Shown in pieces: positions 1-22,179 of a stretch of 64,000 bases of DNA (positions are counted from its first letter, which is position 1; every line of letters starts with the position of its first letter). The notes beneath the pieces were generated by a model. That model saw nothing but the letters and a program-made list of their open reading frames with translations. It searched no databases and was not told the DNA's origin. Made by a program: the position numbers and the translations under genes. The DNA comes from Danio rerio (taxonomy: Eukaryota; Chordata; Actinopteri; Cypriniformes; Danionidae): contig NC_133184.1 of assembly GCF_049306965.1 (NCBI RefSeq), positions 202,001 through 266,000 on the forward strand, given 5' to 3'.

Positions 1-16
1 AGCCACTGTGAACTAC

Positions 17-3000
17 CTGTCTGTCCTGCTCCAGAACTCTTTGTCGGCTGCTTGTATGTCTGGATACAGCTGCACAAGTCTTTTAACACTGACAAATACA
101 GCCTCTGCACATCCTCACAACCAGGAGAACAGAATGATCAGGAGGACCTGAAAAATATAACCAACTGAAATCAGTTGAAATGTATTTTGTCTTGTAATGA
201 TGGCACAAAAATAAATTATTTTTCACAAAGGATGTGCTGTTACCTATGAAACATTCTATAATGAATGATCTTTTTGATCCTGTTTCCTTGATGTCATTCA
301 GTCAGAGATGGTTTGGACATTTGATTGTATCTAAACTGTAATGAATTTAAGTTACACAAACATTGATAGCAGGACCATTGATCTTGTAACTTATACAAAT
401 TGTTAAGTATTGAACAAGTCTGCAACCAAACTAGTCAAGTTAATAATACTAATCTCAACTCAACTATGATTAGTTGTCTTGTTTCTGCTGCCCAGACGGT
501 CACACCTGCTTATAAAAAAAGGAAAAAGTATGGTATTTTTACAACAATGAAACTGCAAACAACTTAACTATAAGGGGGTAAGCAGTGAGCATCTTTTATT
601 ATAAGCAATTTACTGAATACTTTGTCACTGGTATTACCTAAAAACCAAACGTCCCAAGTTTGGCTCATAGCTGTCCACACATCTGCCCAGTAGCTTGTGG
701 TAATACTGAAGACACTGATCAGCTGGTCCAACTGAGTTTGGAGTTGAACTGCAATCAGGCATCCAATACTGCAAAGAAAGAGAAACTCACTTTGGGTTAA
801 CAAATAATGTAATCCCACACATTTCAAGTAATTGTGCAGTTAATTCTCTTAAAATGAATGAATGAATTCTCTTATTGAATTTTCTGAGAGCTTATGAATA
901 TATTTTGTCTTCCCAAAATAGCATGTGCTGAAACACAACATTATATAAATATAATTTAATAAGAGCGTGACGTGGTGGCACAATAGGTAGTGCTGTCGCC
1001 TTACAGCAAGGATGCTGACTCGAGCCGCAGCTGGATCAGCAGGCATTTCTGTGTGTAGTTTGCAAATTCTCTCTGCGTTTGGTGGGTTTTCTCTGGGTGC
1101 TCCGGTTTTGCCTACAAGTCCAAAGACATGGGGTACAGGTGAATTGGGTAGGCTAAATTGTCTGTAGTGTATGAGTGAGAACAAGCGTATATGGTTGTTT
1201 CCCAGTGATGGCTTGCAGCTGGAAGGGCATCCACTGCGTAAAACATATGCTGGATAAGTTGACAGTTCATTCCGCTGTGGTTACCCCAGATTAATAAAGG
1301 GACTAAGCAGAAAAGAAAATGAATGAATGAATGAATGAATGAATGAATTTAATAAGAGTTAAACTGATCTGTTAACATGTCTGTCAGGAGCTGATCTACC
1401 TGTTGTCAAACTGATGAAAATGTTTTCTCAATTTACTTTAACATTTTTGTGTTTGTTTATGTTTTTATAACTTGCAGCCATTGTTAAATTTAAAAGTATT
1501 TTAAACATGCATGGACATCTAAATGCATATAGGGCACATATCTCAAAACATTATGAAATATTTCAGATAAATCAATTTTGAATTAAAATGTATATTAATC
1601 TCCAGACTTGCATCTCCCTGATCTTTTTAAAAGAACGGCCATTCGTTTGCTCATCACTGTTTGACAAGTGTCTGGCAGTATGTCAAAAATATACTTACAT
1701 ATAAAGATGTTCATCAGCAACACGGCACTTAGGTTAAACTTAGACCTCCTTTTCAGTTGATGTGGAAAACAAAAGCAAAAGAAAGAAAAAACAAAACGAC
1801 TGAATACAAGTTGCATATCATGCCTGTACAAATCAAAATTCATTCATTTAGGGCTTAAACTGACTTAAGGATGAGTTAAGGTGTAAGGGATGGGTGAACG
1901 GTGTAAATATACATGTAATTCATAGCTATAATGTAAAGCTGAATTTTCAGCATCATTACTCAAGTCTTCAGTGTCACTTGATCTTTCAGAAATCTTTTTT
2001 TAAGATGTTGATTTAGTGCTTGAGGTTGAACTAATATAATGGTGATTATCAAATGGTGCTGATTTGCTGCTCAAGAAACATTTCGGATTGCTATCAATGC
2101 TAAAAACAGATGTGATGACAAATAATTTAGTGTAAACTTTTTTCTAAGATTTAATAAATCAATTAATCATAAAAAATTAAACAAAATGAAAATCACAAAT
2201 ATTACTTCATTAGCAGCAAATCTGCATATTTATTAAGTTCTGAAGAATCATGTGATGTGAAATTTAATACCACTAACATGTTTCAATGTCAAAACTTTCT
2301 TAAAACAACTGCTATAAAGACAAGTAACAGATGCATAATATATAGACATGTAACATGTGCATAATGATGTGCAATGGAAATTCATATGAATTAATCCTAT
2401 GCTTAAAGTTACCTGTCTTTCCTGTATCTCTGTGATCAGCTCCCTTCAGAAATTTAGGAATCTTGTGTTATATTTTCTGTAGCAGGAGGTTATTCTCTCA
2501 CTCCTGAAACCACAGAACACTTTTTTACTTAACATTTAGTTTAAGATACCATGAAATATCAAAACACGACTGAACTTTTGATTCACGGTCCTTTACAGTA
2601 ACGTTACAATGCGTATTTTAGACTACATATGGAGTGCATTCAATAAAACATTGACAAAACCTCTCATCTACACATAAAGAATAAATAAAAGCCAAAACTT
2701 TAACAAACAAGTTTAACAAGAGCTAACATTAAGTAAGTTAACGTAATATTACCCCGACGCTAACGTTACCAGTGCTAATATGCTAACGGACTTTTACGAA
2801 GACTTACCACTCTTTTATAACATAATATTCAACTGAATATTCATCAATTGCCAATAATAAATGTGTGAGGAACAGTTTTATGTAGTATTTGCTTTGTTTT
2901 AGGGACTAAACTTACCTGAAAACAGTCAAAACGGCAGCTTGAGAGAAGTCGTGTTGTGTCTTTTAGGTGGTGTCGTGTCGTGTTGTAGCTTCGTTTCCCA

Positions 3001-3040
3001 TAGCAACATCCTCTCCGCTCCAGTGTTGGAAGCAAGACGC
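17..3040 (-). other. Spliced transcript of unknown product, partial at left edge
   Basis: Read on the minus strand there is a chain of splice-flanked segments: a GC-rich first exon ending at a strong donor (2926 to about 3035), then 2413-2503, 1699-1748, 638-768 and 17-147. Donors read GTAAG, GTAAC, GTAAG, GTAAT and GTAGT. The acceptors before 2503, 768 and 147 have good pyrimidine tracts; the one before 1748 is weak. Exons 1 and 2 have stops in all useful frames, so they are 5'UTR or non-coding. Exon 4 holds a short ORF starting MPDCSSTPNS that stops in the next exon. If the last exon instead starts near 113, another frame stays open (ending DKEFWSRTDR). I recognise no family. It may be a lncRNA or the 5' part of a gene continuing beyond the window. 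The start region has CpG-rich sequence (GCGCGCGC near 3037-3048). RNA-seq junctions would decide. Confidence 0.35.
966..1345 (+). mobile_element. tRNA-derived SINE, DANA type, full length
   Basis: This copy has a tRNA-like head (A-box-like tggcacaataggtag), the conserved body with ctggaagggcatcc, and the tail ending in (GAAT)n. It is flanked by a perfect 13-bp target-site duplication, aatttaataagag, at 953-965 and 1346-1358, which proves retroposition. It sits in an intron of the left-hand transcript, in antisense orientation. The family name DANA is from memory. Confidence 0.88.
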
Positions 3041-3049
3041 GCGCGCGCA

Positions 3050-6000
3050 CATTAAAGTCTTGCAGTATTACATTTATAAACATGATCACTTCATAGACAA
3101 TTTAAATAATAACCTTGTATTTTATATCTTGAATTTAAAATGTATTTAGCAGTTTTATATACGCTATTATCTTTAAGACGAGCTTTATAGCCTACTAAAC
3201 TGTTACAAAACAAACACTTTATTTGTGCATTCACTGTCAAAAATAAATAACCAATAAATATAAATGCAAGTATATAAAAAAAAATGTCACTCTGTAAAAA
3301 GGCGTTTATTTTAATTAAACAGCCGAAATGCAGAACATACTTGATTTTTACACTGGGAAAAATGTATTAGAAAAAGCCACAATAAAAATAGCAAACAGCA
3401 GTTAACACCAGAAAAAAATAACGTTTTCATTATTAAAGCATAACAATAAAACTTTTTATATTTTAATGAATTGAAATCATGTATTGTAGGCATTTTGGTC
3501 AGTTTTACTGCATTAATGTAGGCTATTTAAAGCTGGACCGACCGACGCAGTAGACATGATGCATGTCGCGTTTGTCTAATTTATTATGCACGCAGAAACT
3601 TACTTGTAAACCAAATATGTTGCCGGATTCTTTCATGGGCATGAGAGATCAAGTGCTTATGAAGTGCTTCGTCGGCCTCTGGTCGTTAACCGACGCAGAG
3701 CCGACGTTTGTTGAGCTGGAACAATAGAACACACGACCGAACGATCATGCGTATGTTTGGCCGACCATATACCGATGTTAGAATTAAAGGGGCCGACGTG
3801 TTGACCTTCGGCCGACGTCGGCCCAACGTATGTGTGCTGTCTGGGTATGAGCTACTTTAAAAGCTAGCATTCACTTAGTCAACAATAACACCAGTTTCTG
3901 GCAGCGCAGAGTCTGTTGTCATGTTTCATTTAGAGAGTTTGCTGATTTTATTTAACGAATCTAGCATAAGCAGAGTGTGTGTTGCGAGTTGCTGCTGCTT
4001 TCCCTCATGGTCAGTCCAGTAAGAGGCTGTATCGGTTACTCGTTTAGCACAAAAGTTCATAACATACAAAATGCTAAAAATGAAATCTCACCTATGAAGT
4101 GTTCTGTCAGTGTTTGCTCGTTTCTACACAGCGCAGTCCAGCATCTTCACTCTGGCTTCAGTCTTGACTAGTGCGGCTGAATGACTGTTGTCCTGGGAGC
4201 CCTGTACAAATATGGCGGTAGTACTGACGCGCGCTTAGGGTTTGTTTGCTATCTATTGTATATATCTATGATAAAGACTACAACCCCCTTTTCTGGAGCG
4301 TAAAATTTCAAATATGTGCTGTTCACACAGACGAGGGCATTCTGGAGTTTTTCCAGAGAGCACCATTCACACATCCGTTGCAAAACAGCGGTAAATTCTG
4401 ACATCATAACCTAGAAATGAGCTCTAAGGCCGCGCTTGTATTCAACATGAGGGAGGTCCGTCTTTTTCCTGTTATGGGTCACTTTTATTTGAAACTGAAG
4501 CATTCATGCCGATGTTCTGCAGCTCCCGGGTTGTGGGCGGCTTAAATCAGAAACACAGGCGCGCTCCTTTACGCGCGTCACACGCAGAGGCGGCAGGTAA
4601 ACCCACATCGGTTTATCAGAAGCATTTTGTCATCATTTTGTCCGCAGTGTGCTCTAACATGAAACAGAAAAGATCCCTGGCAGCTGCTAGATGTGTCTGG
4701 AGAAGCATTTAAAGCCGTTTATTTTCATAAACAGTGCGGATGTGAATGCGTCTGATTGGTCGGAGTACACGTCCATGTCAGCACGCTCTGAACGTGAACG
4801 CGCTTTTCAGAGGTAGCAGCATTATAATTTTTTTATGTACATTTTATAAAAAACTAAATTTTTTATATATAATATTTTATTTATTAAGTTAGGTTAAATA
4901 GTCGTGCGCGTAGGCGCAGGTGGTTTGAAAGACCAAAAGTTGGATTATTATTATGTTTGAATTTATCTTATTAAATGGCCAAATTCTTACCGAGGAAGGT
5001 TGAATGCGCTGGCCAATTTGTTCTTTGCCTAAAGGCTTCGGTTTTTACAGATTTCCCAAAGAAAATTATGGTTAAAAAATTGTATTTTAAAAGTAAGTAT
5101 ATTTACATATTTAAACAGTTTACATGCAAAAACCTCTGAATGCCAATTGATATTTTATTCTAAGAGTATCACTTTACTCCAACTCCTGTGTGTGGACTCG
5201 GTGTTTTTACTTTTATGGTGATGAATACATTCTTTTCATTGCCTTTAAAGAGAAATAACTCAACATAAATATACAAGGCTGAAAAAAACGCTCATTATAC
5301 ATGGAATTTAGAGGTTTTGGCATCTAAACTCTTCATTTCTTTATTCTAAGAATTTAAAGTTCTAATTTCTAATTTAAAGTATTTCTATTATTTATAAAAC
5401 TGTAATAAAAATTTGACAAAATGGTAGGAAATAGTTTTGGTACAGTACATCAAAAAGTGTAGTTAGAATAACTATCCAACAAGATTACCCAGCAAAAATT
5501 AGTTCAGAATATGTCACTAAAATGTCATATTTATACCTCAGGTGAAAAACTGCAAAAAGGTTCTGTTTTTCAGAAAACAAATAACCCCTCCTTTCAATAA
5601 GCTGGCCACAGGCCTGAAAGTGTATGTTAAAATAATGTTTATTAACTGATAAAGAGAGAGTTTATTAAAGACTTTTGTTCATTTTTCGTACAAATTAAAC
5701 ATGTATCATAGTATTATTAAAAGATGAGCACAGGCTGTAGTTTTTCTGAAAATTGTTTCAACCAAAATTGGAGATGTTACTTTGAGAGATTAAAAGAACT
5801 GGCATGTTCATATATGTTCACAGACAATATTGTTCACAGACTATATCAGTCTGCTTTCACATTAGACTGACCGTAAAAGCGGTGAAAACACCAGCAATAG
5901 TGGCATTATCATGATGGACTCATTCAGTAGTAAACTTATCTTCATGTGACTTACACTTTTCGTTGAAAAAAGCTCTTTATGTTCACCTTTTTTTGCTACT

Positions 6001-6560
6001 GCCATCCTCACTTGTGCGTGTCACACACCTCACACACATCGGGAAATTCATTATAGAGCTCAGCGTTGTGCTGGAGTGCAGTGAGGGATCTATTCTGTGC
6101 TTCAGTGTTTACAGTTCTGTCCTGTTTCGTCTGCTGGAAACTGCTCATCACTGTGTATATCATCATGTAGTGTGATGTTAGGACACGGGGTTACAATATA
6201 AACCTGCCCACCTAATGTTTACACTCCTAATATTTATATTAATGCTCATTAATAACCTCTGAATCTGAGTGTGATTTCGGAGTTATTGTCCACTGAAGGT
6301 CGCATTCTGGTTACGGATTCTTGCTTTAAGAGTCTTCCTGACTGAATGAAAGAAATCCTGTTTTCCACCATCTGGCAACCCGGTGCTGAAATATTACTCG
6401 CTAAACTGGCATTGGGCGGGTTAAAGAACCCAAAACAAAGACAGCTGTTCCATGTTGACAGCAGAATATCTGCCTCCAGCTTTGTGTTTTTTAGGTAAAT
6501 ATGAATGTTCACGGAGCACGATTCTGAATATCTGCACACAGATGAGGGCGTCTGATGATG
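3050..6560. other. Gene-poor stretch, no supported gene
   Basis: No convincing coding exon is seen. At about 3660-3846 a cluster of GCCGACGT-type palindromic motifs ends in tgtgtgctgtctggg, and looks like one end of a DNA-element remnant. A moderately GC-rich tract at 4400-4800 with ORFs of up to 68 codons shows no splice or family support. Around 4990-5100 (+) a short THAP-like string, KGFGFYRFPKK, precedes a GTAAGT but lacks the expected cysteines. The rest is AT-rich. Confidence 0.5.
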
Positions 6561-6567
6561 CAGGGGA

Positions 6568-6569
<2 letters not shown>

Positions 6570-6633
<64 letters not shown>
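6570..6633. repeat. (CA)n microsatellite
   Basis: About 32 uninterrupted AC dinucleotides. Both strands give artefactual THTH or CVCV reading frames. Confidence 0.97.
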
Positions 6634-6757
6634 ACCTTTAATAATTCTCTGCTTAATAATAGTTAAAGTAATAGGTTTGGGTGTTGTGCAGGATACTTTA
6701 ATATTAATTAACAGTTAAAAGCTTAATAATAGGCAGGTCAGAAGTGAGAAATATGTA

Positions 6758-7277
6758 CAGCTAAAGTCAGAATTATTCACCCTCTTTAATTATTTTTATT
6801 CTTTTTAAATATTTCCCAAATGATGTTGAACAGATTGAGGAAATGTTCACAGTGTGTCTGATAATATCTGTTCTTCTGGAGAAAGCCTGATGTGTTTTAT
6901 TTGAGCTAGAATAACAGCAGTGTTTAATAGTGTTAAAGTCATGTTAAGCTCAATATTATTCACCCCTTCAGCAATATTAGTGTTGGATAGTCTCCAGAAC
7001 AAACCACTGTTATACAATGACTTGCCTAATTACCCTAACTTTACCCTAATTACCCTAGTGAAGCCTTTACATGTCACTGTAAGCTGAACACTAGTGTCTT
7101 GAAGAATATCTAGTCTAATATGATGTGCTGTCATCATGGAGAAGAGGAAACACATCAGCTATTAGAGATGAGTTATTAACACTGTTATGTGCAGAGATGT
7201 GCTGGAGAAATCTGCTCTCGGTTAAACAGAGATTGGGGGATAAATAAACAGGGGGTGAATAATTCTGACCTCAACTG
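6758..7277. mobile_element. Non-autonomous Tc1-like DNA element (MITE)
   Basis: The left end reads cagctaaagtcagaattatt and the right end is its near inverted complement, aataattctgacctcaactg. TA dinucleotides flank both ends (6756-6757 and 7278-7279), as expected for Tc1/mariner target duplication. There is no transposase ORF. A second copy with the same ends lies at about 34963-35418 in kif5a. The TIR resembles those of fish Tc1-like transposons. Confidence 0.8.
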
Positions 7278-7349
7278 TACATTTATGCATTGGAAATGTA
7301 AAGTTTTACCCAGAGGAGAAGCAAACAATAACAGAAGCACAGCGTAGTT

Positions 7350-8362
7350 TGAGCATTTCATGTTTAATTTTGCATGTTTAATTCTTCATTCCAGCTGCAC
7401 TCCAAATCTACAATATTCTGAAAACGTGCACAAAAAGGTTTTTTAGGTTTGTATTTTTTTAAATCCTTCCTCCTGCAAGAAAAATAAAATAGAAAAACAA
7501 ATAAAAATAAAATAGAAAACATAACTATTACTCAAGCAGAGTCGAGAGGAAACTAGTGTTAATTCTAGAAAGTTCCTTCTAGTCATGTCATTGATCAGTA
7601 ACTCAGTCGCATCATCATCATCATCATATAAACGTGGTCGATTGGGAATCCTCCAGCTCGGGCTCTACAGATTAAAAAAAATACTCTCTCTCTCTCTCTC
7701 TCTCTAAAAGAAATATTTTCAACTCATCATCATCATCATTATTATTATTATTATTATTATAGCAGTAACATCAGAAACTGCAGCATCTCCCGACCCTCCC
7801 TCCAACAAAATCTCCAACTTCAGGATAGAGAAAAACGAAACGAGACAAATCTTGAGGAATGACAAATCTTCAAAAATGTCGAGGAGCAGACGCGGCCTGA
7901 AGCGCCTCCGTCCGCAGCAGAAAACAGAGCTTGATCAGACCGAAGCTCCGATGTCTAGGACTTTAAAAGCTCAAACCTCCTAGAGTTAAATTAAAATAAT
8001 AAATAAATATCAGACAGAGGGAACGCGCTTGCTCTAGCGTCTGCAGTTGCTCTCTTTTTGAGTTTTTCTGGTTTTTATAAGAAAAATCTGAGATAACAAA
8101 AACGCTGCATTTTTCAGATTTTTCCACCTTCGCTTCCGCACGGTGATGTGGACTGACCAAACAATACGCAAAGAAAGACGTTAAAAACTGTACGCAAAAG
8201 GGAGTTTAAAAACATCTGCATGAAATAAATAAATAAAACAGTCGTGTATATCCATGAAGCGTAGCTGGGGTGAAAGGAACAGACAGGTGGAAAATACTTG
8301 GTTTCCTTTTGCACTTTAGAGAGCGTAAATGTGATGGAGGAGGAGAAGAGACGGACGCGGCT
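7350..8362 (-). other. pcbp2: pcbp2 3'UTR (putative extent)
   Basis: This is the sequence downstream of the pcbp2 stop codon on the minus strand. ATTAAA-type poly(A) signals occur near 7360-7385. The region holds short CT, ATT and ATC runs at 7610-7760 and no other gene signal. The 3' end is inferred, not proven. Confidence 0.45.
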
Positions 8363-17308
<8,946 letters not shown>

Positions 17309-18374
17309 GATGATCAGCCTGCAGAGATCTGGATCTTTGGTCACGGATGATTAACCTGTGCAGCCCACAAACACAGAACATCAGCACACCACACATTAAT
17401 AATATTAAACAAAAGGCACACCCATTACATAGATTAAAATGACAAGATCAAACATACTGCAGTCGACCCAATTAAATATCAATAGCAATAATAATTTGAC
17501 CGTCACAAAGACCAGGGTGCTACGACAAAAGCATACTAAACTCAAAATTACAATATGAATCACACAAACAGAGCAAGAACTATAATATAATAAAGCTGAT
17601 TATAAACCCCAGTTATAGTGAGATAACCCACACGACGAAGACAACATTTTTCTTGTGTAATGGAGTATGAATGAATAAACACACGACACCAACACAGCAC
17701 ACCTAAAGCCCTCCACTACAGTCAACTACGACAGGAGCATTTATAAAACACTCCCACTGAAAAACAACAGTAATACCACTGCTAACGTCAATAATAAAAA
17801 CAGAACAGGTCAAATCACGTCCATCATTAATCACGCAGTAACAACCACAGGATCCCTGATTGAGCAGCTCGAGCATTACCCTGGTAAAGCCACAGCTCGA
17901 GTAAACGCTGAATAAACGCGTCTGAAGCACACGACTCAACACAAACACTGACGGCGGACATTATTGACGCCTTGGATCAATGTTTAGCGCCAGTAGAGGA
18001 TATAAACACGCGTTATTATTAATATACGTCGAATAAATATGGAATAGTGTATAAAAGTGAGGTTATCGGCCGCTAGGAGTGACCGCAGGCGGTATAAACA
18101 GCGCGCTGGAGCCGCGTTAGCTCGTGTTTACCAGCTGCGTAACACCGCGTCATGACGGCCAACCGCGCTCCACAGCCGTCGAACCCGCTCCAGCTCGACC
18201 CGCCGCCGCCATGCGCCCGGTTACACGGTATACACGGGCGACCCGAGCACCGGAGCGTCGACAGAGAGAGCTAGAAAACCGCGCAGGCTGATTAGCATCA
18301 GCGCTATCGCTAGCGCAGCCCGCGGCCTTCAGGGCCTCACATTTGGGCAGGACAGAACCGCGCTGGAGGCTCAC

Positions 18375-18640
18375 CTGACGTGCGCTCCGGGTGGGGGAGA
18401 GTCCGAGGGTCCGGAGGGAGAGAGGGGGAGGTTCGGGAGGGAGTTTTGAGAGGATTCGGGGAAGAGGGAAGACACGGCGGCGTGATCGAGCTCCACTCTT
18501 ACAAAGACAACAAGATGTGTCCCGATCACCTCTCACCCACGACCTTTCTGACGTCAGCGCGCTGGCCACGCCCCCGGCCCGCCCGCCGCGTACTCCACAC
18601 TGCACACTGCGTACTGCGCGGTAAAATGGAGAAGGGATAC
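18375..18640 (-). promoter_or_regulatory. pcbp2: pcbp2 promoter and 5' non-coding exon
   Basis: A GC- and CpG-rich block extends from about 18060 to 18640. A consensus CRE, TGACGTCA, lies at 18549-18556, followed by GC-box-like gccacgcccccggcccgccc. On the minus strand a donor CACGTCAG/GTGAGCC at 18375 would join this exon to the acceptor at 17355, 47 nt upstream of the pcbp2 ATG (17308). The start of transcription is inferred to lie at about 18560-18620. A 168-codon ORF across this block is probably composition-driven. Confidence 0.7.
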
Positions 18641-18649
18641 AGCTGCGGA

Positions 18650-19080
18650 TAATCACATCGGTATAGCATCATTTTAGTTATGCTGGACAACAATACTTAC
18701 TGTTCTACATTACTGTGAGGGTTGGGGTAGACGTAGACGTTCCTAAAACATAATTTAATGAGTAATTATAATAAATGACATTAATAATACTCCGTATAAT
18801 TACTGTTTTTATATTACTGTGATGGATGGGGTAGGGCTAAACGTTAATCAAATAAAATTTATGGATACTAATACTATTATATTATACTATTAAATTTACT
18901 GAATAATATAAATAGTTTTTGTTGACTTCCGGCCGAAGCTGTATCCCTTCTAGTAACAAGTACTTCTGTACACTTCTGTAGTGGAAACATAAACATGTCA
19001 GAATATTTTCATACTCTCCCGACATTGTGTTCATTGATTTTTTCATCTATTATTTTCACGTTGCTGTTTTACTTATCTAT
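18650..19080. other. Intergenic, nothing recognised
   Basis: AT-rich spacer between the pcbp2 promoter and a tandem-repeat block. No exon, RNA gene or clear element is seen. Confidence 0.5.
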
Positions 19081-19084
19081 AGTA

Positions 19085-19635
19085 TATGGCAGTCAATAAC
19101 AAAATAAATGACTGACAGCTCCACCCAAATTTATTGATAGCCCTACCCTAAAGGACTGATAACCCCTCCCCAAATGACTGCTAGCCTTACGCTTTAGGAC
19201 TGATAACCCCACCCTAAAGTGCTGACAGCCCCACCCAAAGGACTAATAACCGCACCCTAAAATGCTGATAGCCCCCCGAAAGGACTGATAACCCCACCCT
19301 AAAGTGCTGATAGCCCCCTCCAAAGGACTGATAACCTCTACCTTAAAGACTAATAGCCCTGCCCTAAAGAACTGCTAACCCTGCCCTAAAGGACTAATAA
19401 CCCCGCCTTTAAGGACTGATAGCTCCACCTTAAAATTAATGATTGCCCCAACCTAAAGCACTGATAGCCCCGCTGAAGGACTGATAACCCCGCCTTAAAA
19501 GACTAATAGCTCCGCCCTGAGTCACTGACCAACCCTACCCTAAAGGACTGATAACCCCACCCTAAAGGACTGATAGCCCCGCCCTAAATGACTAATAAAC
19601 CTGTCCTAAAGGACTGATAGCTCTGCCCTAAATAG
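19085..19635. repeat. Degenerate tandem repeat, unit about 20-22 bp
   Basis: Roughly 25 imperfect copies of a unit close to ggactgataaccccaccct, alternating gatagcccc and gataacccc forms. It lies between the pcbp2 promoter and the kif5a 3' end. Confidence 0.9.
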
Positions 19636-20176
19636 ACTTCCATGTGAGCAGAAGGTAAGATAGTCGTTTTGACGAGCAGGAAAGGTTATGGCATTTGTTT
19701 AAAGTTTTTGAGAGCAAATGATGTAGAATATTGTTATTGTTTATAACAAGCACTACTGTTTACGTTTAAGTAAATACAAAGAGTAAATATTGATTTCATA
19801 GCAACTTAAATAATGTGGGTCAGTGCAAACAGGAGTAACAGAATCAATTAAATGGGAAACAGCTGCGATGCAGGGATTTGGTGAAATACATTGTGGGAGA
19901 TGTAGTCCTGTAGAGCTGCAGGACGGCAGGAGCACCCTCTAGTGGCTCTCATGGGCAGCTGATCTTCATAACAGGTTCAGTAACAGACTGTGAGGTGTAA
20001 TGCAGCGGTACAGTTCAAGAGATAAACACCTGGACACAAAAAGGTTTATCGATGACCTTCTCGACTACTGCTGCGTGTTCCTGTTCAATACACTTTGATC
20101 ATGTCTCACATGTATCACAACTGAAGCAACACTGAGAAACATGAGGCAACATAACAACAACAATCACAGTATATCT

Positions 20177-20521
20177 GGGCAGCATGGTGGCGCAGTGGGT
20201 AGCACAGTGGGTCGCCTCACAGTAAGAAGTTCGCTGGTTCGAGTCTCGGCTGGGTCAGTTGGTGTTTCTGTGTGGAGTTTGGATGTTCTCTCCGTGTTGA
20301 AGTGGGTTTCCTCCACAGTCCAAACACATGCGCTATAGGGGAACTGATGTGTGATCTGTGTGTGAAGGAATAAGAGTGTATGGGTGTTTCCCGGTGTTGT
20401 GTTGCAGCTGGAAGGGCATCCGCTGCGTAAAAGATATGCTGGATAAGTTGGCAGTTCATTCCACTGTGGCGACCCCAGATTAATAAAGGGACTAAGCAGA
20501 AAAGAAAATGAATGAATGAAT
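20177..20521 (+). mobile_element. DANA-type SINE, near full length
   Basis: The head carries an A-box-like tggcgcagtgggtag and a clear Pol III B-box, ggttcgagtctc. The body and the tail ending in gaatgaatgaa are present. Confidence 0.88.
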
Positions 20522-20744
20522 TCAAAGAAGTGGTCCAGTATAATAACATTAACACTCATCAGTTATAGAGAAATACATTAATATTTAGGAGATTGTTTTG
20601 AATGTGTTACTAATTATTGCTGTTAAAGCTTTTAAATCGTAACAGAATTGACGCTAACAGAGTTGAGATTGTCCACCATTTTGTGTTTTAGCTCAAAACG
20701 CTAAAGCAGACAGCACATGGCCTCAAACAAAAACAAGGAATCCA

Positions 20745-22055
20745 GCTTTCTTCAATTACATTTATTTCTCGAACTGCTTCCAGCAAACTAGCACACTGTA
20801 CATATATCACATAAAACAACCTTCAGTAAAGATATTTGGGGTAAATCAGCTGCGCTATTGCACAAACTCTCTTCATGGGCTTCAGGAATATTTCCCTTCT
20901 GATAGTTATGACTGGGGAAGGAACAGGATTCAGCGCTATAATTAAACCTTCATCATTGTACACTTCACATACAGTCGTTCATTGTTTTGCTAAACATGAA
21001 AGTGTAAAGACATCCTGAAGGAGAACTCAAAATCTGATTGCAGATCACATGACCACGCTCGCTCCTCTTTCTGCCCTCCTGATTGGCTGATCAGGATTTA
21101 AGCGGGAGAATTCGGAAGCGGTGAACATTCAGACCTTTGGCAGAAAGATAAATGCAGTGTGTAACCACGGCACATGTAAGACGATGTGTCCTCTCGACAT
21201 ACAGTATTATTATTCTCTCTTATGATCATCTGCTGATGGAGAAACGAACACAAAGCAAACCAAACGTCACTGAAAATCTTTCACAATTGGAGGTAGTCAG
21301 TACTGGAATATTATATTATCAAAATCTACATGATGACACACGCTGTTATATGCAGTCTACACTGACATAATGCTTCTCTCACCTAGAGTTTGTGTCTTGA
21401 TTCTAGTACAGATGTCTACAGACTCTTAAATCAAGAAGGATTTTCCAGACAAGCACAACATATAGTGTTGTTTTCAGCAATAATGAGTCAAAATGAAGAG
21501 AGTTTCTCCTTAAAACAAGCAAAATAATCTGACAATGGGGAAAGCAAAACAATTGCACTAATGTTTTACCCATAATTGTGACTCATTATTTCTGAAAACA
21601 AGACAATAGTCGTCTAGAAAAGGCTTCTTGATTTAAGAAATATGCACAAGACAAACTCGCTAAGCATGGACAGCATGTTTTGCAGCTCTAGAAGTGTGTA
21701 TTCCTGAACACACACACTTACACTATTGAACCGTCCGTCTTTAAGGCTCAGCAAGACTAAAGGGAAGTTCTTATGTCTAGTTCTCTCCTGTGTTATAATA
21801 TGCAAGCATTACAGATGTGTGTATTGGGATATCTACTGTAGGTGAGGGTTCATTTACAGTCTATGGGCTGATCTCTGACTAAACAGACAAACATGCAACA
21901 GTGAGATACGTGAGACGGGATACGCGATGTGACTCTGCATGAGGATTAGAGGATTATTTCATACAATAGAAGACAGTACAGAGCCAAGAAGTCTAGAACC
22001 AAAGCTTTACGAAGATGGCGAAGGCTGACCGGCTGCATGCAGACCACTGGGGAAT
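20745..22055 (-). other. kif5a: Putative kif5a 3'UTR terminal exon
   Basis: On the minus strand an excellent acceptor (ctgctttcctccag) precedes 22055, and an AATAAA signal lies at 20761-20766. A donor-like AT/GTGAGC sits 8 nt after the kif5a stop (exon border 23567). Together they suggest a 3'UTR intron of about 1.5 kb that would remove the minisatellite. A foldback repeat fragment lies inside at about 21390-21650. This rests on splice signals only. Confidence 0.5.
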
Positions 22056-22084
22056 CTGGAGGAAAGCAGAGAAGAAAACCACGA

Positions 22085-22147
22085 TTAGCAGAGGATCCCA
22101 GCTCAACATGAGTGTGTGTGTGTGTGTGTGTGCGTGTGTGTGTGTGT
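22085..22147. repeat. (GT)n microsatellite
   Basis: Interrupted GT run just upstream (minus strand) of the putative 3'UTR acceptor. Confidence 0.9.
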
Positions 22148-22179
22148 AAATTATAGTACAGCTTCCTGTGAAACATTTT

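Noticed and set aside
18150-18656. 168-codon frame on the minus strand over the pcbp2 promoter
   Set aside because: GC-rich 5' region with no family similarity; the block is better explained as promoter and non-coding first exon.
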